A stretch of 64,000 nucleotides of DNA from Citrobacter sp. Marseille-Q6884 (GTDB lineage Bacteria > Pseudomonadota > Gammaproteobacteria > Enterobacterales > Enterobacteriaceae): positions 2,232,001 through 2,296,000 of the forward strand of contig NZ_CAMDRE010000001.1 of assembly GCF_945906775.1 (NCBI RefSeq). The letters run 5' to 3'. Below the pieces are notes generated by a model, which did no database searches, was not told where the DNA came from, and saw only the letters and a program-made list of their open reading frames with translations. Below are positions 1 through 7,741 of the stretch, piece by piece; the stretch's first letter is position 1; every line of letters begins with the position of its first letter. The position numbers were made by a program, and so were the translations under genes.

Positions 1-614
1 GTTTCGGGCGTATTGATGTTCTGGTTAACAACGCAGGATTCTGCCTGCTGGGTCGCTTTGAAGAGGCAACCGCTGAACAAATTGAGCTGCAGTTTACCAC
101 CAACGTGTTCGGCACGGCCAATGTGCTACGCGCTGTGTTACCAGTCATGCGCCAGCAGCGTAGCGGACGCATTATTAATACGTCCTCGATCGCGGGTGTC
201 AAAGCGGTCGCAAACGCCACATTTTACTCAGCTTCGAAATTTGCCGTTGAAGGTATGACCCTGGCACTTGCCGATGAAGTTGCGCCGCTTGGTATTCATG
301 TCACCGCAATTGAGCCCGGTTTTTTCCGCACCGAGTTTCTCAGTAATAGTTCGGCCCACTATGGCGAAAAAAAGATTGAGGACTATGCCGATTATGGCGA
401 TGCGCGTGAGCTGCTGGCATCCGCAGATGGTCAACAGCAAGGGGACCCGGCCAAACTCGCACAGGTGGTTTGTCAGGTGGTTGAAATGGAGAACCCACCT
501 CGACAGCTGCTAATAGGAAATGACGCTATCAGTTTTGTAATGCCTTCGCTGGAAGCCCGTATTAAAGAGATACGCGAATTTGCGGTGCTGAGTAATACCA
601 CTGATTTTGATTAA
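1..614 (+). CDS. SDR-family oxidoreductase, 5' end cut by window
   Basis: The open frame runs in from the window edge and ends at TAA 612-614, so the N-terminus with the first glycine-rich NAD(P)-binding motif is missing. What remains has the short-chain dehydrogenase hallmarks: an NNAG motif near the start, INTSS with the catalytic Ser, the YSASK (YxxxK) catalytic pair, and IEPGFFRTEF after it. It probably reduces or oxidises a carbonyl or alcohol with NAD(P)H in the cytoplasm; the substrate cannot be read. It is 39 nt upstream of an ene-reductase on the same strand, so the two are probably co-transcribed. A short GGGTG/CACCC hairpin lies just after the stop. Confidence 0.9.
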   Translation, partial: FGRIDVLVNNAGFCLLGRFEEATAEQIELQFTTNVFGTANVLRAVLPVMRQQRSGRIINTSSIAGVKAVANATFYSASKFAVEGMTLALADEVAPLGIHVTAIEPGFFRTEFLSNSSAHYGEKKIEDYADYGDARELLASADGQQQGDPAKLAQVVCQVVEMENPPRQLLIGNDAISFVMPSLEARIKEIREFAVLSNTTDFD

Positions 615-653
615 TGGGTGTAAGCACCCGATGCTTTAAATATCGAGAGTACA

Positions 654-1781
654 ATGACTGACTTATTAACCCAGGCCTTCACGTTTAAAAATGGCCTCAG
701 GATGCGTAACCGCGTCGTTATGGCACCGATGACCACATGGTCCGCTAATGACGATGAAACGATTTCAGATGAAGAAGTAAACTATTATCGGGCGCGCGCT
801 ACCGGTGTGGGATTAGTGATAACGGGATGCGCTCATGTTCAGAGAAACGGTGTGGGTTTCACCAATGAATTCGCAGCCTACGATGATCGTTTTATCCCGA
901 GTCTGAGGAAACTGGCTGATGCAGCAAAAAGCGGGGGGGCGCTGGCAATCCTGCAACTGTTTCATGCCGGTAATAAAGCGGTTCCCGAACTCATCCCTGG
1001 TGGAGAGATCGTCAGCGCCAGCGCCCTGGCCGCTCCGGCTGACCCTTTTAATCGTGGCGAACAAGCCAGCCGGGCTTTGGGTCATGACGAAATTTCTGGT
1101 GTCATTCATGACTTCGGCGAAGCCACTCGCCGCGCAATTGAGGCCGGTTTTGATGGTGTTGAATTGCACGGTGCGCATGGTTTTCTTATCCAGAATTTCT
1201 TCTTCCCCTGGTTTAACCAGCGTACTGACGAATGGGGTGGTTCATTAGCAAACCGGATGCGTTTTCCGCTGGAGGTCGTTAGGGAAGTCCGGCGGGTTAT
1301 TGAAACTCATGCCGGGAAACCCTTTTTATTGGGTTACCGGTTATCGCCGGAAGAGTCAGGAGACGGAGGATTACGGATTAATGACTCCCAGGCTCTGGCT
1401 GGTCAGTTAGAGAAAGAGACTCTCATTGACTATCTCCATATCTCACTCCACGACGTACTGACCGATCGGCCGCAGGGCAGTGAGGGTAAGGATACGATCC
1501 TGGCGCGGTTTGTAGAGCAGTTTAATGGGCGTTTGCCTTTGCTGGCAGCGGGAAAAATTACTTCGTCACAAGCGGCTCAACGGTCTCTGAAGGCCGGGTT
1601 GTCACTGGTTGCCTTAGGTCGGACGATTGTCATGAATCCCAACTGGATGGAACTGGTGCAGGCAGGCCATGAGGATAAGGTAAAAAACAAACTTATCCTG
1701 TCTCAACGCTCAGATGAATTGGCGATCCCTGAAAAACTATGGCATGCGATTCAGAAGACTCCCGGATGGTTCCCGACATAA
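654..1781 (+). CDS. NADH-dependent flavin oxidoreductase, Old Yellow Enzyme family
   Basis: A 375-residue cytoplasmic FMN enzyme of the OYE class, a TIM barrel that reduces activated C=C bonds. The N-terminal LRMRNRVVMAPMTTW segment is the typical FMN-binding first strand. The substrate His pair is His172 and His175 in LHGAHGFL, followed by the RTDEWGGS family motif. LLAAGKI and ALGRTIVMNP near the C-terminus form the phosphate-binding strands. Length is normal for the family. It follows an SDR gene after 39 nt, a frequent partnership for two-step reduction of an enone or enal. The real substrate is unknown. Confidence 0.9.
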   Translation: MTDLLTQAFTFKNGLRMRNRVVMAPMTTWSANDDETISDEEVNYYRARATGVGLVITGCAHVQRNGVGFTNEFAAYDDRFIPSLRKLADAAKSGGALAILQLFHAGNKAVPELIPGGEIVSASALAAPADPFNRGEQASRALGHDEISGVIHDFGEATRRAIEAGFDGVELHGAHGFLIQNFFFPWFNQRTDEWGGSLANRMRFPLEVVREVRRVIETHAGKPFLLGYRLSPEESGDGGLRINDSQALAGQLEKETLIDYLHISLHDVLTDRPQGSEGKDTILARFVEQFNGRLPLLAAGKITSSQAAQRSLKAGLSLVALGRTIVMNPNWMELVQAGHEDKVKNKLILSQRSDELAIPEKLWHAIQKTPGWFPT

Positions 1782-1897
1782 AAAGAGCTGTGTAACCGGA
1801 CTTCAGTACAGGTAATCCTGGAATATACCGTTTTACCTGTAACTATCTGGAAGATGGAGCTACAACTTGTAGCTTTCTATTCGTACAGGGCGAGAAG

Positions 1898-1922
1898 GTC
1901 CGCTCCTCGCTCATAAGGGACA
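1898..1922 (+). repeat. direct repeat, left copy, flanking the integrase-phzF segment
   Basis: This 25-nt sequence beginning GTCCGCTCCTCGCTCA recurs at 3597-3621 with 20 of 25 positions identical; 15 of the first 16 match. The two copies bracket the tyrosine recombinase and the phzF-like gene. The ends GTCC and GGAC are themselves inverted. It could be a short dispersed element or a junction scar of a mobile segment. Confidence 0.5.
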
Positions 1923-1924
1923 AC

Positions 1925-1963
1925 CATACTCAAATCTCCCACATTGCAGGAGATTTGAGTATG
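1925..1963 (+). repeat. perfect 15-bp inverted repeat over integrase RBS and start
   Basis: Arms 1925-1939 and 1949-1963 are exact reverse complements separated by 9 nt (CACATTGCA). The right arm contains most of the AGGAG ribosome-binding site and the ATG of the integrase. As RNA it would hide the start. As DNA, two inverted arms around a short spacer is also the geometry of a tyrosine-recombinase core site. Confidence 0.85.
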
Positions 1964-2563
1964 AACACGTCACCGTGGAACAAAGACCGTATCATCGGCC
2001 AAAAAAGACCACTTCAGATATCTCATATCTGGGGGATCCGAATCCGGCTTGAACTGGAAGGTAAAACGCGCGATTTAGCTCTGTTCAATATGGCTCTGGA
2101 CAGTAAGCTACGAGGCTGTGATCTGGTCAAACTCAAAGTATCTGATGTTGCATATGGTAGCTCTGTTTCAAGCAGAGCTACGGTGTTGCAACAGAAAACC
2201 GGTAGCCCTGTGCAGTTTGAGATAACCAAAGGGACAAGAGAAGCTGTTGCTGCATTGATAAAGCTTGGCAATTTGCATAGTAAAGACTTCTTGTTTCGGT
2301 CTCGAGTCGGAACTAACCAGCCCATATCTACCCGGCAATACAACCGAATTTTTCATGGGTGGATAGAAAAGCTTGGTCTCGAAGATTCGCTTTACAGCAC
2401 ACATTCCATGAGAAGAACAAAACCTTACCTAATCTACAAGAAAACCAAGAATCTCCGGGTGATCCAACTTCTGTTGGGCCATAAGAAACTGGAAAGCACA
2501 GTCCGTTATCTGGGCATTGAAGTCGATGATGCATTAGAGATCTCTGAATCGATCGAAGTCTAA
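1961..2563 (+). CDS. short tyrosine recombinase/integrase (FimB-size)
   Basis: A 200-residue protein holding only the catalytic domain of tyrosine recombinases; the usual arm-binding and core-binding N-terminal domains are absent. All catalytic positions can be placed: Arg51 (KLRGCDL), Lys79 (QQKTG), His148 and Arg151 (HSMRR), His174 (LLGHKK) and Tyr183 (VRYLGI). The spacing from HxxR to the late His and Tyr equals that of the FimB/FimE invertases as I remember them. ATG 1961 is chosen over TTG 1955 because AGGAG at 1948-1952 sits at the right distance. It probably cuts and rejoins DNA at inverted sites; whether it is an integrase, resolvase or invertase is unknown. Confidence 0.85.
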   Translation: MNTSPWNKDRIIGQKRPLQISHIWGIRIRLELEGKTRDLALFNMALDSKLRGCDLVKLKVSDVAYGSSVSSRATVLQQKTGSPVQFEITKGTREAVAALIKLGNLHSKDFLFRSRVGTNQPISTRQYNRIFHGWIEKLGLEDSLYSTHSMRRTKPYLIYKKTKNLRVIQLLLGHKKLESTVRYLGIEVDDALEISESIEV

Positions 2564-2569
2564 GGTTGT

Positions 2570-2591
2570 CAGGGCTGCATCAGCAGCCCTG
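2570..2591 (+). terminator. hairpin after integrase
   Basis: A perfect 9-bp stem (CAGGGCTGC/GCAGCCCTG) with a 4-nt ATCA loop begins 6 nt after the integrase stop. It lacks a following T run, so it is a weak intrinsic terminator at best, but its position fits a transcript end. Confidence 0.5.
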
Positions 2592-2764
2592 TGCCAGAAG
2601 CAGACATTAAAATGATTCAAGAAAACTCAATACCATGGTCAGTTTCCGTTAGCCGCTACACTCCATTATTCGGGGGGGCTGAATACAGAATAAAATTCGA
2701 AATGGCATGTTATCGCGGCATGGTAGAGTGTGCGCTACCCCGAGAGCGATTAGAGGTTTACGCT

Positions 2765-3556
2765 ATGCAACAAATTGATTTTTACATGATAGATGCTTTT
2801 ACCACCACCACTTTTGGCGGTAATGCCGCAGCAGTATGTCCGCTTACAGAATGGTTGACCGATGAGACATTATTGAAAATGTCTCAACAGCATAACCAGT
2901 CAGAAACAGCATTTTTTGTCACCAATGATAATGGCTTCGAGTTGCGCTGGTTTACCACTCAGGGTGAAGTTAATCTGTGTGGGCATGCCACACTTGCAGC
3001 AGCGCACGTTATCTTTGAACATCTTGATTATCCGAACACGACTATCCATTTCGATACCCGGTTCGTTGGCCCACTGACGGTGACACGCTGTGGCGAATGG
3101 CTGACGCTTGATTTTCCTGCCTGGGAAACAGAGCCCGTCATGCCGCCGCCTTTATTGCTGGAAACGCTGGGTATCACTGAATGCAAAGAAGTGCGTGTGG
3201 CACGTGATTACATGGTCGTGATGGAGAATCAACAGCAGGTAGAGTCAGTACGACCGAATATCAATGCCATGCTCCCGCTTGGAAAAGAGGTCTGCATCAC
3301 AGCGCCTGGCAAAGGGGAATACGATTTCGTCAGCCGCTTCTTCTGCCCAGGAGAAGCCGTAGCGGAAGACCCTGTCACAGGTTCGGCACATAGCATGCTC
3401 ATTCCTTACTGGGCTGAAAAACTGAACAAAACACAGATGCTGGCGCGTCAGGTGTCCGAGCGTGGTGGGGATTTACGCTGTCAACTTCTGGGTGATCGTG
3501 TCCACATTGGCGGGCAGGCAACAACTTATCTGATGGGTAAAGTGCTGTTGCACTAA
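2765..3556 (+). CDS. PhzF-family isomerase/epimerase-like protein
   Basis: A 263-residue member of the PhzF/diaminopimelate-epimerase fold family. Family motifs are present in order: AFTTTTFGGNAAAV, NQSETAFF with the catalytic Glu47, GEVNLCGHATLAAAH, and EDPVTGSAH. PhzF isomerises trans-2,3-dihydro-3-hydroxyanthranilate in phenazine producers, but no other phenazine genes are nearby and most enteric homologues (YddE/YHI9 type) have no known substrate. An upstream in-frame ATG at 2591 exists. ATG 2765 is preferred because AGAGG at 2752-2756 precedes it and the resulting N-terminus fits the family. It follows the integrase and may be its cargo. Confidence 0.85.
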   Translation: MQQIDFYMIDAFTTTTFGGNAAAVCPLTEWLTDETLLKMSQQHNQSETAFFVTNDNGFELRWFTTQGEVNLCGHATLAAAHVIFEHLDYPNTTIHFDTRFVGPLTVTRCGEWLTLDFPAWETEPVMPPPLLLETLGITECKEVRVARDYMVVMENQQQVESVRPNINAMLPLGKEVCITAPGKGEYDFVSRFFCPGEAVAEDPVTGSAHSMLIPYWAEKLNKTQMLARQVSERGGDLRCQLLGDRVHIGGQATTYLMGKVLLH

Positions 3557-4118
3557 AACTCCAAAATGCAGCCTGGGAGGGCTTTTCAAGCATAACGTCT
3601 GCTCCTCGCTCACTGCGGACATTCACTTCAGTTTGTTCTCCCGCTCCGTGCTATAAGCAGACCGTTAGCAAATCAGAGCGGGAGACTTCGAAGGCTCTTA
3701 TGGTCAAATGATAAACATGATCACCTGTAGACTCAGGCGGGACTCCAACGTTAAAGCAATGTCTTCTTCAAGGAGAACCACAGATATTTACTCATATGCG
3801 AATTGACAAAGGCGCTTCGCATGATGACCTATAGTGCTCTGTAAGCAATGCCTGGATTATCCCTTTTGCTTCTCTTGTCTTATCTATTATTGCTGCGGTT
3901 CAATAATTAATAATAAAAACACAAGAACTAAAGGGGTGTTTGGAAATAGCTTATCCATAATATTAACTATTGGTTAAATTAAAGTAGCATTACGTAAAAT
4001 TAGGATCTTTTTCTTTCTCATAGACGAGGATTTACGTATGATGATATAATATGGCGGAAAAATACGCAGGTTATTAACCTGTCAGTAATGTAAATAAATT
4101 TTCGAGGAGACTGTTCCA
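3557..4118. other. 562-nt region without a gene
   Basis: No convincing coding frame was seen. The left part carries the right copy of the direct repeat (3597-3621). From about 3700 onward the sequence becomes AT-rich. A TATAAT hexamer at 4045-4050 is a likely -10 element for the yeeN-like gene. A 12-codon frame near 3798 has no ribosome-binding site and was not called. Confidence 0.6.
3597..3621 (+). repeat. direct repeat, right copy
   Basis: Second copy of the 25-nt sequence at 1898-1922. Its own ends, GTCTGC and GCGGAC, form an imperfect inverted repeat. It lies 40 nt after the phzF-like stop, so the pair encloses about 1.7 kb. Confidence 0.5.
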
Positions 4119-4835
4119 GTGGGACGTAAATGGGCCAATATTGTTGGTAAAAAAACGGCTAAAGACGGTGCAACGTCTAAAGTATATTCAAAATTCGGTG
4201 TGGAAATCTATGCTGCTGCGAAACAAGGTGAACCCGATCCAGAATTAAACACCGCTTTAAAATTCGTTATTGAACGTGCAAAACAAGCACAAGTTCCAAA
4301 GCACGTTATTGATAAAGCAATAGATAAAGCCAAAGGTGGCGGCGATGAAACGTTCATGCAAGGGCGTTATGAAGGCTTTGGACCAAGCGGTTCAATGATT
4401 ATCGCTGAAACGTTGACGTCAAATGTTAACCGTACGATTGCTAATATTCGCTCAATCTTCAATAAAAAAGGCGGAAATATCGGTGCGGCGGGTTCTGTCA
4501 GCTATATGTTTGACAATACCGGAGTCATTGTATTTAAAGGCACTGACCCTGATCATGTTTTTGAAATTTTGCTGGAAGCAGAAGTTGATGTTCGTGATGT
4601 AACCGAAGAAGAAGGTAGTATCGTTATTTATACTGAAGCTACGGATCTTCATAAAGGCATTGCAGCATTAAAAGCAGCCGGAATTACTGAGTTTACAACA
4701 ACAGAATTAGAAATGATTGCTCAAGCAGAAATTGAACTTTCACCAGAAGATTTAGAAATCTTTGAAGGACTTGTTGATGCCCTTGAAGATGACGATGACG
4801 TTCAGAAAATATATCACAACGTTGCAAATCTCTAA
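4119..4835 (+). CDS. yeeN: YebC/PmpR-family protein, YeeN type
   Basis: A 238-residue protein of the YebC/TACO1 family, starting MGRKWANI with the conserved lysine-rich N-terminus, then KGGGDETFMQGRYEGFGPSG and an acidic C-terminus (ALEDDDDVQ). Family members bind nucleic acid and have been described as transcription regulators or translation factors; the specific role of YeeN is not settled. The start is GTG 4119, supported by CGAGGAGA at 4103-4110. A TATAAT lies at 4045-4050. The gene is visibly AT-richer than the mhp genes beside it. In E. coli K-12 yeeN is at a distant locus, so its position here reflects rearrangement or a second copy. Confidence 0.85.
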   Translation: MGRKWANIVGKKTAKDGATSKVYSKFGVEIYAAAKQGEPDPELNTALKFVIERAKQAQVPKHVIDKAIDKAKGGGDETFMQGRYEGFGPSGSMIIAETLTSNVNRTIANIRSIFNKKGGNIGAAGSVSYMFDNTGVIVFKGTDPDHVFEILLEAEVDVRDVTEEEGSIVIYTEATDLHKGIAALKAAGITEFTTTELEMIAQAEIELSPEDLEIFEGLVDALEDDDDVQKIYHNVANL

Positions 4836-4860
4836 TTATCTATTTGTTATAGAAAACATC

Positions 4861-4987
4861 TATACCCTAAATAATTCGAGTTGCAGGAAGGCGGCAAGGA
4901 AGTGAATCCCGATGAGCTTACTCGGGTAAGTGATTCGGGTGAACGAGCGCAGCCAACGCACATGCAACTTGAAGTATGACGGGTATA
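4861..4987. repeat. ERIC element, copy 1
   Basis: A full-length 127-bp enterobacterial repetitive intergenic consensus element, beginning TATACCC and ending GGGTATA, with the central GAGCTTACTCGGGTAAGTGA inverted region. It lies between the yeeN-like gene and the 3' end of mhpR. A second copy is at 53881-54006. Confidence 0.92.
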
Positions 4988-5060
4988 TAACCAGATATAT
5001 CGATATGCGGTACCCGTCGCCTGTGCCTCGAGCGCCGCGTAATCCGATGTGCCGCATAAT

Positions 5061-5076
5061 TGTGATCTATCTCACC
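5061..5076. promoter_or_regulatory. CRP-like site at mhpR 3' end
   Basis: TGTGATCTATCTCACC matches the CRP half-sites TGTGA-N6-TCACA at 9 of 10 core positions. It overlaps the mhpR stop codon and faces no nearby gene start, so its function is doubtful. Confidence 0.4.
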
Positions 5077-5884
5077 TCCCGGCAACCAAAATCTCCTGCG
5101 ACTCCACGCCGTCTTCAATCTGTTTTGCCACCTTTTGTAAGGCCGGAAGATGTTTTTCCGCAGCCTGTTCGATGGTCATCGCGCTGGCCATATAGACCAG
5201 GTTCAGGCAGCCGATCACCCGCTGTTCGCTGCGAATGGGTACGGCGATAGAGGCGATTTTCTCTTCCTGATCCCAGCCGCGATAGTTTTGTCCAAAGCCG
5301 TCTTTACGTGCGCGGGTCAGAATGGCATCAAGCTTCAGCGGTTCGCGCGCTAACTGGAACGCTTCTCCCGGTCGTGACGCCAGCATTTCAATCAGTTCCT
5401 GGCGTTCCTTTTGTGGGCAAAAAGCCAGCCAGGTCAGGCCGGAGGCGGTTTTCAGCAGCGGTAGACGACGACCGACCATCGCCCGGTGAAACGACAGGCG
5501 ACTGAAGCGGTGGGTGGTTTCACGCACCACCATGGCGTCCACATCCAGCGTGGACACGTCAGTCGGCCAGACCACTTCGCGCAGCAAATCTCCCAGCAGC
5601 GGCGCGGCCAGCGCGGAAATCCACTGTTCGTCACGAAATCCCTCACTGAGCTGGCGGACTTTGATGGTTAGGCGAAAGCTGTCATCCGACAGGCTGCGCC
5701 GGACGTAGCCTTCATCCTGCAATGTTTCCAACAGGCGTCTGACCGTGGTGCGATGCAGGCCGCTCAGCTCTGCCAGCAGGCCGACGCTGGCCCCGCCATC
5801 CAGCCGGTTTAACATATTTAATAACATTAATCCGCGCGTTAACCCACGCACTGTTTTGTACTCAGTACCGTCGTCATTTTTCAT
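5072..5884 (-). CDS. mhpR: MhpR, IclR-family activator of the mhp operon
   Basis: A 270-residue IclR-type regulator: winged helix near residues 9-70 (VRGLTRGLMLLNML, GLHRTTVRRLLETL), then the effector-binding domain. It activates mhp catabolic genes with 3-(3-hydroxyphenyl)propionate. An in-frame ATG at 5968 would add 28 residues, but the E. coli protein starts at a position equivalent to MKNDDGTEYK, so 5884 is used. It is transcribed divergently from mhpA, and its operator lies in the shared 191-nt gap. Confidence 0.95.
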   Translation of the reverse strand: MKNDDGTEYKTVRGLTRGLMLLNMLNRLDGGASVGLLAELSGLHRTTVRRLLETLQDEGYVRRSLSDDSFRLTIKVRQLSEGFRDEQWISALAAPLLGDLLREVVWPTDVSTLDVDAMVVRETTHRFSRLSFHRAMVGRRLPLLKTASGLTWLAFCPQKERQELIEMLASRPGEAFQLAREPLKLDAILTRARKDGFGQNYRGWDQEEKIASIAVPIRSEQRVIGCLNLVYMASAMTIEQAAEKHLPALQKVAKQIEDGVESQEILVAGR

Positions 5885-5916
5885 ATTTATTGACAAATCT
5901 ACAGGTAAAACAACGT

Positions 5917-5933
5917 TGTGCACCTGGTGCACA
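5917..5933. promoter_or_regulatory. MhpR operator
   Basis: The palindrome TGTGCAC-CTG-GTGCACA matches the MhpR operator of E. coli. Its centre, 5925, is about 58 nt upstream of the start predicted from the mhpA promoter, the same placement as described in E. coli. Confidence 0.85.
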
Positions 5934-5949
5934 TCCAGGCATGTTTTGA

Positions 5950-5977
5950 TTGTAGCGTAAAAACGCACTCCTATACT
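5950..5977 (+). promoter_or_regulatory. mhpA promoter
   Basis: TTGTAG (5950-5955) and TATACT (5972-5977) with a 16-nt spacer make a plausible sigma-70 promoter reading into mhpA. Transcription would begin near 5984, leaving a leader of about 90 nt. Confidence 0.6.
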
Positions 5978-6075
5978 GACCGCACAATAAAAAATTATTC
6001 ACATCTTTTTAACAAAACAAGTTGCGCCTCACCAGGGTCTGCAATTGCGTTTTGTCCGAGTAGTGAGGTTCTGAA

Positions 6076-7740
6076 ATGACAACAATAAACCCGGATATCC
6101 AACCCGCTGTTCAGCATACCGTGCAGGTGGCCATTGCCGGTGCCGGTCCGGTAGGGCTGATGATGGCCAACTATCTTGGTCAGATGGGCATTGAGGTGCT
6201 GGTGGTGGAGAAGCTCGACACGCTGATCGACTATCCCCGCGCCATCGGCATCGACGATGAAGCGCTGCGCACCATGCAGTCCGTCGGTCTGGTCGATAAC
6301 GTTCTGCCGCACACCACCCCGTGGCACGCGATGCGCTTTCTCACCCCGAAAGGCCGCTGCTTTGCCGATATTCAGCCGATGACTGACGAATTTGGCTGGT
6401 CGCGGCGCAACGCGTTTATTCAACCGCAGGTAGACGCCGTGATGCTGGAAGGGCTGTCGCGTTTTCCCAACGTGCGTTGCCTGTTCTCCCGCGAACTGGA
6501 AGCCTTCAGCCAGCAAAATGGCGAGGTGACGCTGAATCTGAAAGCGCCGGACGGCCAGCGTGAAACGGTGAAAGCCCAGTGGCTGGTGGCTTGCGACGGC
6601 GGCGGCAGTCATGTCAGACGTTCGCTGAATGTGCCGTTTGAAGGCAAAACCGCACCGAATCAGTGGATTGTGGTGGATATCGCCAACGATCCGCTCAGTA
6701 CGCCGCATGTGTATTTGTGCTGCGATCCGGTGCGTCCGTATGTCTCCGCCGCGCTGCCGCATGCGGTGCGCCGCTTTGAATTTATGGTGATGCCGGGGGA
6801 AACCGAAGCCCAGCTTAGCGAGCCGCAAAATATGCGCCAGTTATTGAGTAAGGTGCTGCCAAACCCGGACCACGTCGAACTGATCCGCCAGCGCGTGTAT
6901 ACCCATAACGCCCGTCTGGCCGAACGTTTTCGTATTGATCGCGTGCTGCTGGCGGGTGACGCGGCGCATATTATGCCGGTCTGGCAGGGGCAGGGTTACA
7001 ACAGCGGCATGCGTGATGCCTTCAACCTGGCGTGGAAACTGGCGCTGGTCATTAACGGTAAGGCGAGTGATGCGCTGCTGGATACCTACCAGCAGGAACG
7101 CCGCGACCACGCCAAAGCGATGATCGACCTCTCCGTCACCGCAGGCAACGTGCTGGCGCCGCCGAAACGCTGGCACGGCGCGGTGCGCGACGGGGTTTCC
7201 TGGCTGCTGAACTTCATTCCGCCGGTCAAACGCTACTTCCTGGAAATGCGCTTTAAGCCGATGCCGCAGTACCACGCCGGGGCGCTGGTACGTGAAGGCG
7301 GGGCGAAAACCTCGCCCGTCGGCAAGATGTTTATCCAGCCGAAAGTGACGCTGGAAACGGGCGACGTGACGCTGCTCGACAACGTTATCGGGCCGAATTT
7401 TGCCGTGATCGGCTGGGGCTGTAATCCGCTGTGGGGTATGAGCGAGGCGCAGATCCAGCAGTGGCAAGCGCTGGGCACGCGGTTTATTCAGGTGGTGCCG
7501 GATACGCAGATTGTCACCGATCAGGATAACCACGACGGCGTTCTCCGTATTGGAGATACGCAAAACCGTCTGCGCGCGTGGTTTGCGCAGCATAACGCCG
7601 CGCTGGTGGTGATGCGACCGGACCGCTTTGTGGCCGCCGTTGCCATCCCGCAAACCCTGGGGAGCACCCTGAATAAACTGGCGTCGGTGATGACGCTCAC
7701 CCGTGTTAATGCCGACATTCCTGTTGAAAAGGTAGCCTGA
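6076..7740 (+). CDS. mhpA: 3-(3-hydroxyphenyl)propionate hydroxylase
   Basis: FAD-dependent aromatic monooxygenase, 554 residues, that adds a hydroxyl to 3-(3-hydroxyphenyl)propionate (and 3-hydroxycinnamate) with NADH and oxygen. The FAD fold shows IAGAGPVGLMMANYLG near residue 19, the ACDGGGSHVR segment, and GDAAHIMPVWQGQGYNSGMRD-type flavin binding near residue 295 (GDAAH). It is the first gene of the catabolic operon; mhpB follows after a single nucleotide. GAGG at 6065-6068 serves as ribosome-binding site. Confidence 0.97.
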   Translation: MTTINPDIQPAVQHTVQVAIAGAGPVGLMMANYLGQMGIEVLVVEKLDTLIDYPRAIGIDDEALRTMQSVGLVDNVLPHTTPWHAMRFLTPKGRCFADIQPMTDEFGWSRRNAFIQPQVDAVMLEGLSRFPNVRCLFSRELEAFSQQNGEVTLNLKAPDGQRETVKAQWLVACDGGGSHVRRSLNVPFEGKTAPNQWIVVDIANDPLSTPHVYLCCDPVRPYVSAALPHAVRRFEFMVMPGETEAQLSEPQNMRQLLSKVLPNPDHVELIRQRVYTHNARLAERFRIDRVLLAGDAAHIMPVWQGQGYNSGMRDAFNLAWKLALVINGKASDALLDTYQQERRDHAKAMIDLSVTAGNVLAPPKRWHGAVRDGVSWLLNFIPPVKRYFLEMRFKPMPQYHAGALVREGGAKTSPVGKMFIQPKVTLETGDVTLLDNVIGPNFAVIGWGCNPLWGMSEAQIQQWQALGTRFIQVVPDTQIVTDQDNHDGVLRIGDTQNRLRAWFAQHNAALVVMRPDRFVAAVAIPQTLGSTLNKLASVMTLTRVNADIPVEKVA

Positions 7741-7741
7741 T

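Noticed and set aside
1782..1924. Phage attachment site or tRNA beside the integrase
   Set aside because: No tRNA-like sequence is present; only small inverted repeats (ACAGGTAA/TTACCTGT at 1808-1840 and AGCTACAA-C-TTGTAGCT at 1858-1874) were found and no att core duplication.
2591..2764. N-terminal extension of the PhzF-like protein from ATG 2591
   Set aside because: The extra 58 residues do not belong to the PhzF fold, begin at the foot of the integrase hairpin, and a good ribosome-binding site precedes ATG 2765.
4860..5250. Short ORFs across the ERIC element and mhpR 3' end
   Set aside because: ERIC elements contain fortuitous frames, and the rest overlaps the conserved end of mhpR.
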